In this document: positions 24,243-31,955 of the stretch, in pieces
Layout of the letters: each line of letters starts with the position of its first letter
How positions within the stretch are numbered: position 1 is the stretch's first letter
NCBI GenBank assembly: GCA_963773655.1
Contig: CAVZBX010000005.1
Span: 62,001-126,000, forward strand
DNA: 64,000 nt
Direction: 5' to 3'
From: DASSQJ01 sp963773655
GTDB taxonomy: Bacteria > Actinomycetota > Actinomycetes > Actinomycetales > Dermatophilaceae
Notes under the pieces: model-generated
What the model saw: only the letters and a program-made list of their open reading frames with translations
Database searches by the model: none
Told to the model about the DNA's origin: nothing
Translations under genes and position numbers: made by a program

Positions 24243-25193
24243 TCAGTCCCCGAAGCGCTCGCGGATGCGGACCAGCTCGAGGGCGTGGGCGTCGAGGGCG
24301 CGGTCCTCGTCGGTCACCGGCTCCCAGCGCGGCGTCGGCACGGCCCGGCGGTCGGCGTCGATGCCGACGAGGACGGTGCGGCAGTACGTCGTCAGCTCGA
24401 GCGCGTCGGCGCCCTGCGACGGGTCTCCCGAGCGCACGTGCACGCCCACGTGCATCGAGGTGCGCCCGGTGTGCAGGAGCCGGGCCTCGACCTCGACGAG
24501 GTGGCCGATCCGCAGCGGCCGGTAGAAACGCACTCCCCCGGTGAAGATCGCGACGTTCCTCGCGCTGCCGCTCCAGCGGGTGGCGAGCACGTGCGCCGCC
24601 TCGTCGATCCAGCGCATGACGATGCCGCCGTGGACCTTCCCGCCCCAGTTGACGTCGGTCGGCGCCGCGAGGAACCGCATCGTCACCTGTGGCGCCGTGC
24701 CCGCCTCGGAGTAGACCTGACCGGCCATCGCCGCCTCGACCTCGGCGCGCAGCTCGGCGCGCCGGCGCGCCCACCCCTGCTGGAGCTCCTCGCCGAGGGT
24801 GGCCGGGACGAGCTCGGGGACCGGCGTGGAGCGTCCTGACTCGTCGACGGCGACGAAGAGCATGAGGCAGCGGGTCGCCGGCTCGAGCTCGCGCGTGCGC
24901 GGCTGACCGGAGGCGACGTCCACCGTGATGTGCATCGTCGAGCGCCCGGTGAGGACCACCCGGGCGGTCACCTCGACGAGGTCGCCGACCTCGACGGGTC
25001 GGGTGAAACGGACGTTTCCCACGTACGCCGTGACGCAGTAGGTGCCGCTCCAGCCGGCAGCCGCGGCGTACCCCGCCTTGTCGATCCACTCGAGCACGCG
25101 CCCGGCCGACACCGACCCGGAGTGCCCGGCGTCCGTGGGAGCCGCGAGGAAGCGCAGCGTGATCTCGGTGGCGTGGCGCGGGTGGCCGTCCAT
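24243..25193 (-). CDS. Acyl-CoA thioesterase, double hot-dog
   Basis: A 316-residue protein with two tandem hot-dog domains (about 1-125 and 168-295). Each has a substrate-loop motif: SGSVSAGRVLEWIDKAGY in the first and WGGKVHGGIVMRWIDEAAH in the second, followed by VRFTRPVEVGDLVEV and VRFYRPLRIGHLVEV. This is the acyl-CoA thioesterase (BACH/ACOT) class, which hydrolyses long- or medium-chain acyl-CoA. The second copy has the canonical aspartate and glycines, while the first is less conserved, as usual when one half is catalytic. It lies 10 bases downstream of the channel gene and is likely co-transcribed with it. Confidence 0.88.
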   Translation of the reverse strand: MDGHPRHATEITLRFLAAPTDAGHSGSVSAGRVLEWIDKAGYAAAAGWSGTYCVTAYVGNVRFTRPVEVGDLVEVTARVVLTGRSTMHITVDVASGQPRTRELEPATRCLMLFVAVDESGRSTPVPELVPATLGEELQQGWARRRAELRAEVEAAMAGQVYSEAGTAPQVTMRFLAAPTDVNWGGKVHGGIVMRWIDEAAHVLATRWSGSARNVAIFTGGVRFYRPLRIGHLVEVEARLLHTGRTSMHVGVHVRSGDPSQGADALELTTYCRTVLVGIDADRRAVPTPRWEPVTDEDRALDAHALELVRIRERFGD

Positions 25194-25203
25194 CGCGACC
25201 CCC

Positions 25204-26253
25204 TCAGCCCCTCGCCGCGGAGCGCAGGGCAGCGACCTGGCCCGGGTCCCCGAAGACGATGAGGGTGGCGCCCGACGCGAGGGCGGTCTCCGGCGGCGGC
25301 GTCGGCAGGAACGGGCCCTTGCGCGGCATCCGCACCGCGAGGAGCTGGCACCCCGACAGCCCCGGGACGTCGACCTCGCCGACGGTGTGCCCGACGAGTG
25401 GGCTGTGGTCCCCGAGCCGGACCTGCTCGATGCGGAAGTCGAGGTCGTCCTCGTGCATCACCTCGTCGAGGAACTCGGCGACGTCGGCGTAGAGCGCGAA
25501 GGAGGCCATCCGCCGGCCGCCGATGAGCTGCGGGTTGACCGCGCGAGTGGCCCCGGCGAGGACGAGCTTCTCCTTCGAGTCCAGGGTGCGGGCCCGGGAG
25601 ATGATGACGAGGTCGGAGCGCAGCGCGCGGGCCGAGAGCGTCGAGTACATCGTGTCGGCATCGGTGTCCAGGGCGCAGATGAGGGCGCGGGCGTGGTCGA
25701 TCCCCGCCTCGCGCAGGGTCTCGTCGCGGGAGGCGTCCCCGAGGACGTGCGGCTCGGTGAGCCCCTCGAGCCGGGCCTGGTCGAGGTCGACGACGACGAC
25801 CCGGTGACCGGTGTCGAGGAGGTGGCGGGTCGCCGAGCGGCCGACCCGCCCGTACCCGCAGACGATGACGTGGTCGCGCAGCTGAGCGATGTCCCGGTCC
25901 ATGCGGCGCCTTTCGAGGTGTTCGCGCAGGTGGCCCTCGGTGACCGCCTCGAGGAGCACACCGAGGTTGTAGAGGACGACGCCGACGCCGATGAGCACCA
26001 GGACGATGGTGAACACCTGCCCGGCCGGACCGAGGGGGCGCACCTCGCGGAAGCCGACGGTCGCCACCGTGGTGACGGTCTGGTAGACCGCCTCCAGCGG
26101 CGTGAACCCGAGGACGACGTAGCCGACCGTGCCGACGACGGTGACGGCGGCGAGGGCGGCGAGGGCCACGGCGATCCGCCGGGCGGTCTCGCGCCCGGAC
26201 CCGGTCCCGAGGAGCAGCGCGCGGCGCCTGCTGCTCGTGCTCGCCGTGGCCAC
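25204..26253 (-). CDS. TrkA-domain ion channel protein
   Basis: A 349-residue, two-helix (Ion_trans_2) channel fused to a cytosolic RCK gating ring. Helices lie at about 26-50 and 80-105, separated by a pore loop TVTTVATVGFREV in place of the canonical TVGYG filter. The RCK-N domain starts HVIVCGYGRVGR near residue 128, with acidic residues after the NAD-binding strand, and an RCK-C domain follows (about 250-349). This is the MthK-like layout for ligand-gated K+ flux. The start is GTG at 26253, preceded by AGGATG. It is one of three genes sitting between the radical SAM gene and its usual DUF2344 partner. Confidence 0.88.
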   Translation of the reverse strand: MATASTSSRRRALLLGTGSGRETARRIAVALAALAAVTVVGTVGYVVLGFTPLEAVYQTVTTVATVGFREVRPLGPAGQVFTIVLVLIGVGVVLYNLGVLLEAVTEGHLREHLERRRMDRDIAQLRDHVIVCGYGRVGRSATRHLLDTGHRVVVVDLDQARLEGLTEPHVLGDASRDETLREAGIDHARALICALDTDADTMYSTLSARALRSDLVIISRARTLDSKEKLVLAGATRAVNPQLIGGRRMASFALYADVAEFLDEVMHEDDLDFRIEQVRLGDHSPLVGHTVGEVDVPGLSGCQLLAVRMPRKGPFLPTPPPETALASGATLIVFGDPGQVAALRSAARG

Positions 26254-26345
26254 GGCGTCATCCTGTCACCGCGGCAGGCGGCCACCCGCGGCGCTGCGGG
26301 AGACGACACACCCGGCCCACCCGCTCGGCGGGCAGCCAGGGGTCG

Positions 26346-28322
26346 TCACGCGTGGCTGTGGGTGGCCTCGGCCATCCGGTCGCGGCCGGCGCCGAGCACC
26401 GTGAGCGGTAGCAGCGTCTTGCCGGTGGGCCCGATCTCGATCTCGGTGCCCATCTGCGGGCAGACGCCGCAGTCGAAGCACGGGGTCCAGCGGCAGTCCT
26501 CGACCTCGGTCTCGTCGAGCGCGTCGAGCCAGTCCTGCCAGAGCCACTCCTTGTCGAGCCCGGAGTCGATGTGGTCCCACGGCAGGACCTCGGCCTCCTC
26601 CCGCTCGCGGGTGGTGTACCAGTCGACGTCGACGCCGAACGGCTCGAGCTCGCGCTGCGCCGCCGCCATCCACCGCTCGTACGAGAAGTGCTCGGACCAG
26701 CCGTCGAAACGACCGCCGTCGCGCCACACCGCCTCGATGACCCGGCCGACCCGCCGGTCGCCGCGCGAGAGCAGGCCCTCGACGACCCCCGGCTTGCCGT
26801 CGTGGTAGCGGAAGCCGATGGACTTGCCGTAGCGCCGGTCCGAGCGGATGGCCTCGCGCAGCTTCGCCAGCCGGGCGTCGGTCTCCTCGGCGCCGAGCTG
26901 GGCCGCCCACTGGAAGGGGGTGTGCGGCTTCGGCACGAACCCGCCGATCGAGACGGTGCAGCGGATGTCGCGGCGACCGCTCACCTCACGGCCGGTCTCG
27001 ATGACCCGCTTGGCGAGCTCGGCGATCTGCAGCACGTCGTCGTCGGTCTCCGTGGGCAGGCCGCACATGAAGTACAGCTTCACCTGCCGCCAGCCCGCGC
27101 CGTACGCGGCCGAGACGGTGCGGATGAGGTCCTCCTCGCTCACCATCTTGTTGATGACCTTGCGGATCCGCTCCGAGCCCCCCTCGGGGGCGAAGGTCAG
27201 CCCCGAGCGGCGCCCGTTCCGGGTCAGCTCGTTGGCGAGGTCGATGTTGAACGCGTCGACCCGGGTGGACGGCAGCGACAGCCCGGTGTTCGTGCCCTCG
27301 TACCGGTCGGCGAGGCCCTTGGTGACCTCGGCGATCTCGGAGTGGTCCGCCGAGGACAGCGACAGCAGCCCGACCTCCTCGAAGCCCGTCGCGGCCAGGC
27401 CCTGCTCGACCATCTCGCCGATGCCGGTGATCGACCGCTCGCGCACCGGGCGGGTGATCATCCCCGCCTGGCAGAACCGGCACCCGCGCGTGCAGCCGCG
27501 GAAGATCTCCACCGACATCCGCTCGTGCACCGACTCGGCGAGCGGCACGAGTGGCTGCTTCGGGTACGGCCAGGCGTCCAGGTCCGTCACGGTGTGCTTG
27601 TTCACCCGCCACGGCACGCCGGAGCGGTTGGGCGCGACCCGCTGGATCCGGCCGTCGGGGAGGTAGGTGACGTCGTAGAACGCGGGCACGTAGACCCCGC
27701 CGGTGCGGGCCAGCCGCAGCAGCAGCTCCTCGCGGCCACCGGGGCGGCCCTGCGCCTTCCACTCGCCGACGATGTCGGTGACCGCCAGCACCGCCTCCTC
27801 GCCGTCGCCGACGACCGCGGCGTCGACGAAGTCGGCCACCGGCTCCGGGTTGAAGGCCGCGTGCCCTCCGGCGATGACCACCGGGTGGCTCTCGTCGCGG
27901 TCGACGGCCCGCAGCGGGATGCCGGCGAGGTCGAGCGCGGTGAGCATGTTCGTGTAGCCCAGCTCGGTGGAGAACGAGAGGCCGAGCAGGTCGAAGTCGC
28001 CGACGGGACGGTGCGCGTCGACGGTGAACTGCGGCACGCCGTGCTCGCGCATCAGCGCCTCGAGGTCGGGCCAGACCGCGTAGGTGCGCTCGGCGAGGGC
28101 GTCCGCGCGCTCGTTGAGCACCTCGTAGAGGATCATGACGCCCTGGTTGGGCACCCCGACCTCGTAGGCGTCGGGGTACATCAGGGCCCACCGCACGGTG
28201 GCCTCGCCGGCGAGGTCCCAGGGCTTGACCGTGGAGTTCAGCTCGCCGCCGACGTACTGGATCGGCTTGCTCACCCGCTCGAGCAGCGGCTCCAGGGCGG
28301 GGAAGACGGACTCTCCGGACAT
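26346..28322 (-). CDS. TIGR03960 family B12-binding-type radical SAM protein
   Basis: A 658-residue protein with an N-terminal cobalamin-binding-like domain (about 1-230) and a radical SAM core. The [4Fe-4S] cluster motif is RGCTRGCRFCQAG (CxxxCxxC) near residue 280. The C-terminus holds a further cysteine cluster, CRWTPCFDCGVCPQMG, characteristic of TIGR03960. The family co-occurs with DUF2344 proteins; its reaction is not established, and methylthiolation or methylation of RNA is only suspected. The ATG at 28322 follows a GGGGGG tract. In most actinobacteria it precedes DUF2344 and RNase E/G; here three genes intervene. Confidence 0.93.
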   Translation of the reverse strand: MSGESVFPALEPLLERVSKPIQYVGGELNSTVKPWDLAGEATVRWALMYPDAYEVGVPNQGVMILYEVLNERADALAERTYAVWPDLEALMREHGVPQFTVDAHRPVGDFDLLGLSFSTELGYTNMLTALDLAGIPLRAVDRDESHPVVIAGGHAAFNPEPVADFVDAAVVGDGEEAVLAVTDIVGEWKAQGRPGGREELLLRLARTGGVYVPAFYDVTYLPDGRIQRVAPNRSGVPWRVNKHTVTDLDAWPYPKQPLVPLAESVHERMSVEIFRGCTRGCRFCQAGMITRPVRERSITGIGEMVEQGLAATGFEEVGLLSLSSADHSEIAEVTKGLADRYEGTNTGLSLPSTRVDAFNIDLANELTRNGRRSGLTFAPEGGSERIRKVINKMVSEEDLIRTVSAAYGAGWRQVKLYFMCGLPTETDDDVLQIAELAKRVIETGREVSGRRDIRCTVSIGGFVPKPHTPFQWAAQLGAEETDARLAKLREAIRSDRRYGKSIGFRYHDGKPGVVEGLLSRGDRRVGRVIEAVWRDGGRFDGWSEHFSYERWMAAAQRELEPFGVDVDWYTTREREEAEVLPWDHIDSGLDKEWLWQDWLDALDETEVEDCRWTPCFDCGVCPQMGTEIEIGPTGKTLLPLTVLGAGRDRMAEATHSHA

Positions 28323-28410
28323 CCCCCCAGCGTAGGTCGGGGGTCCGGTCGAACCCAAAACGCTGGTCAGGACGCGGAAGGCTGCGCCGGGCGGCATGGT
28401 TGGGACGGGC

Positions 28411-29784
28411 ATGACACAGGAACAGCAGGTCGACCTCGTCGTGCTCGGGCTGGGGCCGGGGGGTGAGCACCTCGCCACCGAGGCAGCTCGCTCGGGCCTG
28501 CGGGTCGTCGGCGTCGACGAGCACCTCGTCGGCGGCGTGTGCCCGTACTACGGCTGCATCCCGTCGAAGATGATGCTCCGCGCCGCCGGTTCGCTCTCCG
28601 AGGCGCGACGGGCCGGTGAGCTCGCCGGCAGCACGGACACGGCGCCCGACTGGACCGCGGTCGCGGACCGCATCCGCGAGGAGGCCACCGCGGACTGGGA
28701 CGACGCCGCGGCGGTGCACCGGCTGGAGGAGGCCGGCGTCACGGTCGTGCACGGGCGCGGCCGGCTCGCCGGCACCGGCACGGTGGAGGTGGACGGCACC
28801 CGGTACCTCGCCGCACGAGGTGTCGTGCTCAACACCGGCAGCAGCCCCACGGTGCTCCCCGTCGAGGGACTGGAGGGCACCCCCTTCTGGACCAACCGCG
28901 ACGCGGTGCGGGCCGAGCAGGCGCCGGCCTCGCTCGTCGTCGTCGGGGGCGGACCGGTCGGCTGCGAGCTGGCCCAGGCCTTCGCCAGGTTCGGAACCCG
29001 GGTCACCCTCGTCGAGGGCGGGGAGCGGCTGCTCCCCCGTGAGGAGCCCGAGGTCTCGGACCTCCTCGCGGGGTCGTTCGCCCACGACGGCATCCAGGTG
29101 CTGCTCGACACGCGGCTGTCCTCGGTGCACCACGACGACGGGCGGTTCACCGCGACGGTTCAGGACGCCGACGGCTCCTCCCTCGACCTCGATGCCGACC
29201 GGCTGCTCGTCGCGGCGGGGCGCACCCCCAACCTCACCGACGTCGGGCTGGAGTCCGTGGGCCTGGAGCCGGACGCCGCGGCCGTGCCCACCGACGAGTA
29301 CCTGCGGGCCGGCGACCGGCTCTGGGCACTCGGTGACATCACCGGCAAGGGGCCCTACACGCACGTCTCGATGTACCAGGCCGACGTCGCGCTGCGCGAC
29401 GTCACCGGGTCGGGTGGGCCCGGGGCGAGCTACCACGCCGTGCCGCGGGTCACCTTCACCGACCCGGAGGTCGGCTCGGTCGGCCTGACCGAGCAGCAGG
29501 CCCGCGACGCCGGCCTCGACGTGCGCGTCGCCACCGGCGGACTCGGCTCGCGCGGCTGGCTGCACGGCCCCGGGGGGGACGGGCTGATCAAGGTCGTCGA
29601 GGACCGCGCCGCGGGTCACCTCGTCGGCGCCACCTCGGTCGGGCCGACGGGTGGGGAGGTGCTCTCCATGCTCGCGACCGCCGTCCACGCGCGGGTGCCC
29701 ACGGACGTGCTCCGCGAGCAGGTGCTCGCCTTCCCCACCTTCCACCGGGCGGTCTCGGCCGTCCTCGCCGACCTGCAGGACTGA
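28411..29784 (+). CDS. Pyridine nucleotide-disulfide oxidoreductase (dihydrolipoamide dehydrogenase/mercuric reductase-like)
   Basis: A 457-residue class I flavoprotein disulfide reductase. FAD-binding GLGPGG is at 13-18, the redox disulfide Cys44/Cys49 in CPYYGCIPSK, the NAD(P)-binding VVVGGGPVGCELA near 190, and the second FAD motif ALGDITGKGP near 320. The dimerisation domain ends AFPTFHRAV where lipoamide and glutathione reductases have H-P-T-x-x-E, so the catalytic His-Glu pair is missing. The substrate is therefore unlikely to be lipoamide; mycothione, metal or quinone reduction is possible. It lies four bases before the methyltransferase gene. Confidence 0.86.
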   Translation: MTQEQQVDLVVLGLGPGGEHLATEAARSGLRVVGVDEHLVGGVCPYYGCIPSKMMLRAAGSLSEARRAGELAGSTDTAPDWTAVADRIREEATADWDDAAAVHRLEEAGVTVVHGRGRLAGTGTVEVDGTRYLAARGVVLNTGSSPTVLPVEGLEGTPFWTNRDAVRAEQAPASLVVVGGGPVGCELAQAFARFGTRVTLVEGGERLLPREEPEVSDLLAGSFAHDGIQVLLDTRLSSVHHDDGRFTATVQDADGSSLDLDADRLLVAAGRTPNLTDVGLESVGLEPDAAAVPTDEYLRAGDRLWALGDITGKGPYTHVSMYQADVALRDVTGSGGPGASYHAVPRVTFTDPEVGSVGLTEQQARDAGLDVRVATGGLGSRGWLHGPGGDGLIKVVEDRAAGHLVGATSVGPTGGEVLSMLATAVHARVPTDVLREQVLAFPTFHRAVSAVLADLQD

Positions 29785-29788
29785 CGCC

Positions 29789-30376
29789 ATGGGCGCCCGC
29801 GAGGCCGTGGCCGCCGCGTTCGCGGCCCAGCCGCGTGAGCGGTTCCTCCCGGAGGCGGTCCGCTCGTCGGCAGGGCGCGACGAGCCGGTGCCGATCGGCC
29901 ACGGCCAGACCAACAGCCAGCCGCGCACCGTGCGCATGATGCTGGAGCTGCTCGACGTGCGCCGGGGGATGCGCGTGCTCGACGTCGGGTCGGGGTCGGG
30001 CTGGACCACGGCGCTGCTCGCCGAGCTCACCGGCCCGGACGGGTCGGTGACCGGGGTCGAGCGTGTTCCCGAGCTCGTCGCGCTCGGCGCGGCGGCGGTG
30101 GCCTCCGCCGGCACCCCGTGGGCCACCGTGCGGGCCGCGGCCCCGGACGTGCTCGGCGCACCCGACGAGGCGCCGTTCGACCGCATCCTCGTCAGCGCGA
30201 TGGCACGGGCCGTGCCGCCCGCCCTGGTGGAGCAGCTCGCCCCGGGCGGCGTGATGGTGGTGCCGGTGGACGGCCGGATGCTGCGCGTCGTGCGGCGCCC
30301 ACCACCCGACGACTCGGCGGCGGACGCCGAGGTGACGGCGCACGGGTACTACCGCTTCGTGCCGCTCGTGGACTGA
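29789..30376 (+). CDS. Protein-L-isoaspartate O-methyltransferase-family methyltransferase
   Basis: A 195-residue SAM-dependent methyltransferase resembling PCMT. The PCMT signature GHGQTNSQPRTV precedes motif I DVGSGSGWTTALLAEL, and further family blocks read VERVPELV and FDRILVSAMA. PCMT repairs isoaspartyl residues in aged proteins; the protein is slightly shorter than E. coli Pcm (208) and lacks its C-terminal extension, so protein repair is probable but not certain. It follows the flavoprotein by four bases and precedes the ECF sigma gene by 43 bases. Confidence 0.85.
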   Translation: MGAREAVAAAFAAQPRERFLPEAVRSSAGRDEPVPIGHGQTNSQPRTVRMMLELLDVRRGMRVLDVGSGSGWTTALLAELTGPDGSVTGVERVPELVALGAAAVASAGTPWATVRAAAPDVLGAPDEAPFDRILVSAMARAVPPALVEQLAPGGVMVVPVDGRMLRVVRRPPPDDSAADAEVTAHGYYRFVPLVD

Positions 30377-30419
30377 CGGACCGTGACACACTCCGGGGGC
30401 TGCCGGACAGGAGGGGGAC

Positions 30420-30986
30420 ATGACACGCAGCCGCCCGGCCGCTCGGTCGCCCGAGGGGCGCTTTCGTGCGTTCTACGCCGGCACCTACGCCGACGTGCTG
30501 CGGTTCGTCACGCGCCGCGTGCCCGAGTACCGCGCCGAGGACGTCACCGCGGAGGTCTTCCTCGTCGCCTGGCGCCGCGTCGACGAGATCCCGCACACGG
30601 AGGACGACGCGCGGGCGTGGGTCTTCGGCGTCACCCGCAACGTCCTGCTCAACGACGAACGCGGCGAGCGTCGACGGCGCGCCCTGGCCGTCCGCCTGGC
30701 CGCCGCCCCGCCACCGGCACCGGACGACGACCCGGAGCTCGTCGCCCGACGCGTCGACCTCGCCTCGGTCTGGCCGCGGCTCACGGCCGTCGACCAGGAG
30801 GTCCTGGCGCTGGCGTACTGGGAGGACCTCACCGGCCCCCGGGCGGCGCACGTGCTGAACATCTCGCCCGTCGCCTACCGCCTCCGGCTGACCCGCGCCC
30901 GCCGGGCGCTGCGGCGGCACCTGGAGCTGGCCTCGAGAGCACCGGTGGCCCCCCGACCCACCTTCCCGGAAGGGAGCACGCCATGA
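30420..30986 (+). CDS. ECF-type RNA polymerase sigma factor
   Basis: A 188-residue sigma-70 family ECF factor. Region 2 shows RFVTRRVPEYRAEDVTAEVFLVAWRR; region 4 shows LTAVDQEVLALAYWEDLTGP followed by the helix-turn-helix AAHVLNISPVAYRLRLTRARRALRRHL. It directs RNA polymerase to a small regulon. A very good ribosome-binding site (AGGAGGGGG) is present. The stop overlaps the start of a membrane protein by four bases (ATGA), the usual sigma/anti-sigma layout. Confidence 0.93.
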   Translation: MTRSRPAARSPEGRFRAFYAGTYADVLRFVTRRVPEYRAEDVTAEVFLVAWRRVDEIPHTEDDARAWVFGVTRNVLLNDERGERRRRALAVRLAAAPPPAPDDDPELVARRVDLASVWPRLTAVDQEVLALAYWEDLTGPRAAHVLNISPVAYRLRLTRARRALRRHLELASRAPVAPRPTFPEGSTP

Positions 30987-31927
30987 CCCGCTCCGCCTCG
31001 GACGCCACGACCCGGCGCGCCCTTGCCGACCTCGACCCCGCACCGCACGTCACCCTCACGGCCGACCAGCGGGCGACCGCCGAGCAGACCCTGGCCGGGA
31101 TCCTCTCCCACGAGGTGTGGAGCGGGGGTCCGTCCGCGCCCGGCCTCCGACGGCGGCAGGACAGGCGCTGGGTCGCCGTGGTCGCGGCCACGGCCGTCGT
31201 GGCCGTCCTCGTCACCCTCGCCGCGCTCGCCGGCCTCGCCCGCTTCGGTGACGGCGACCCGGACGTCCTGCAGGTCCCGGCCGCCGAGCCGTCCGAGCCG
31301 GCCCCCGCCGCCTGGAGCACCAGCCCGGACCCGGTGCCACCGGCGCAGGCCGCGGAGATGGGGGCGGCGTGCCGCGACGACCTGGGCCGGTCCCAGCAGG
31401 AGATGAACGACCCCCCTGAGTCGGGTGCGGGCAAGGCGGCGAGGATGCTGCAGCGGTCGGAGGTCGTGCTCGCCGACCGTCGCGGGAGCCGGACCTACCT
31501 GCTCCTCGCGACGGACGACGGCTTCACCGCGACGTGCGTCTTCGAGGACTCCTTCGTGACCGCTCCTCCTGACCAGATCGGCGGGTCCGCCGCCGGCGGG
31601 CTCAGCATGGGGTACGAGGCGCCGCCGACACCGCCCGCTGCCGACGGCATCCTCGCGCTGGACATCGGAGCGAGCAGCGCGATGGGCCGGGGCGAGGCCT
31701 CGAGCACCGGGCTCGTCGGCGAGGACGTCGCCGGTGTCGTCGTGACCATCCCGGACGGCACGAAGGTGGCGGCGACGGTCGCGGACGGGTGGTTCTTCGC
31801 GTGGTGGCCGTTCACCGGCGAGACCTTCTCCGATGCCGTCACCTTCACCCTGACCCTCCGCGACGGGACCGTAGTCCCACCCCTGCCCTTCGAGGAGGTG
31901 AGCAGGCAGGCGCCGGCCGCCGGGTGA
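30983..31927 (+). CDS. Putative anti-sigma or sigma-partner membrane protein
   Basis: A 314-residue protein with a polar cytosolic N-terminus (about 1-62), one membrane helix (about 63-86, WVAVVAATAVVAVLVTLAAL) and a large extracytoplasmic domain rich in Gly, Pro and Ser. No zinc-binding HxxxCxxC motif of classical ZAS anti-sigmas is visible. The exposed domain looks like a ligand- or stress-sensing module. Overlap with the ECF sigma gene suggests it restrains that factor; this is inferred from context. It converges on the acyl-CoA synthetase gene with 28 bases between. Confidence 0.75.
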   Translation: MTRSASDATTRRALADLDPAPHVTLTADQRATAEQTLAGILSHEVWSGGPSAPGLRRRQDRRWVAVVAATAVVAVLVTLAALAGLARFGDGDPDVLQVPAAEPSEPAPAAWSTSPDPVPPAQAAEMGAACRDDLGRSQQEMNDPPESGAGKAARMLQRSEVVLADRRGSRTYLLLATDDGFTATCVFEDSFVTAPPDQIGGSAAGGLSMGYEAPPTPPAADGILALDIGASSAMGRGEASSTGLVGEDVAGVVVTIPDGTKVAATVADGWFFAWWPFTGETFSDAVTFTLTLRDGTVVPPLPFEEVSRQAPAAG

Positions 31928-31955
31928 CCACCGCCACCGGCCGGAGGAGGGGCCG

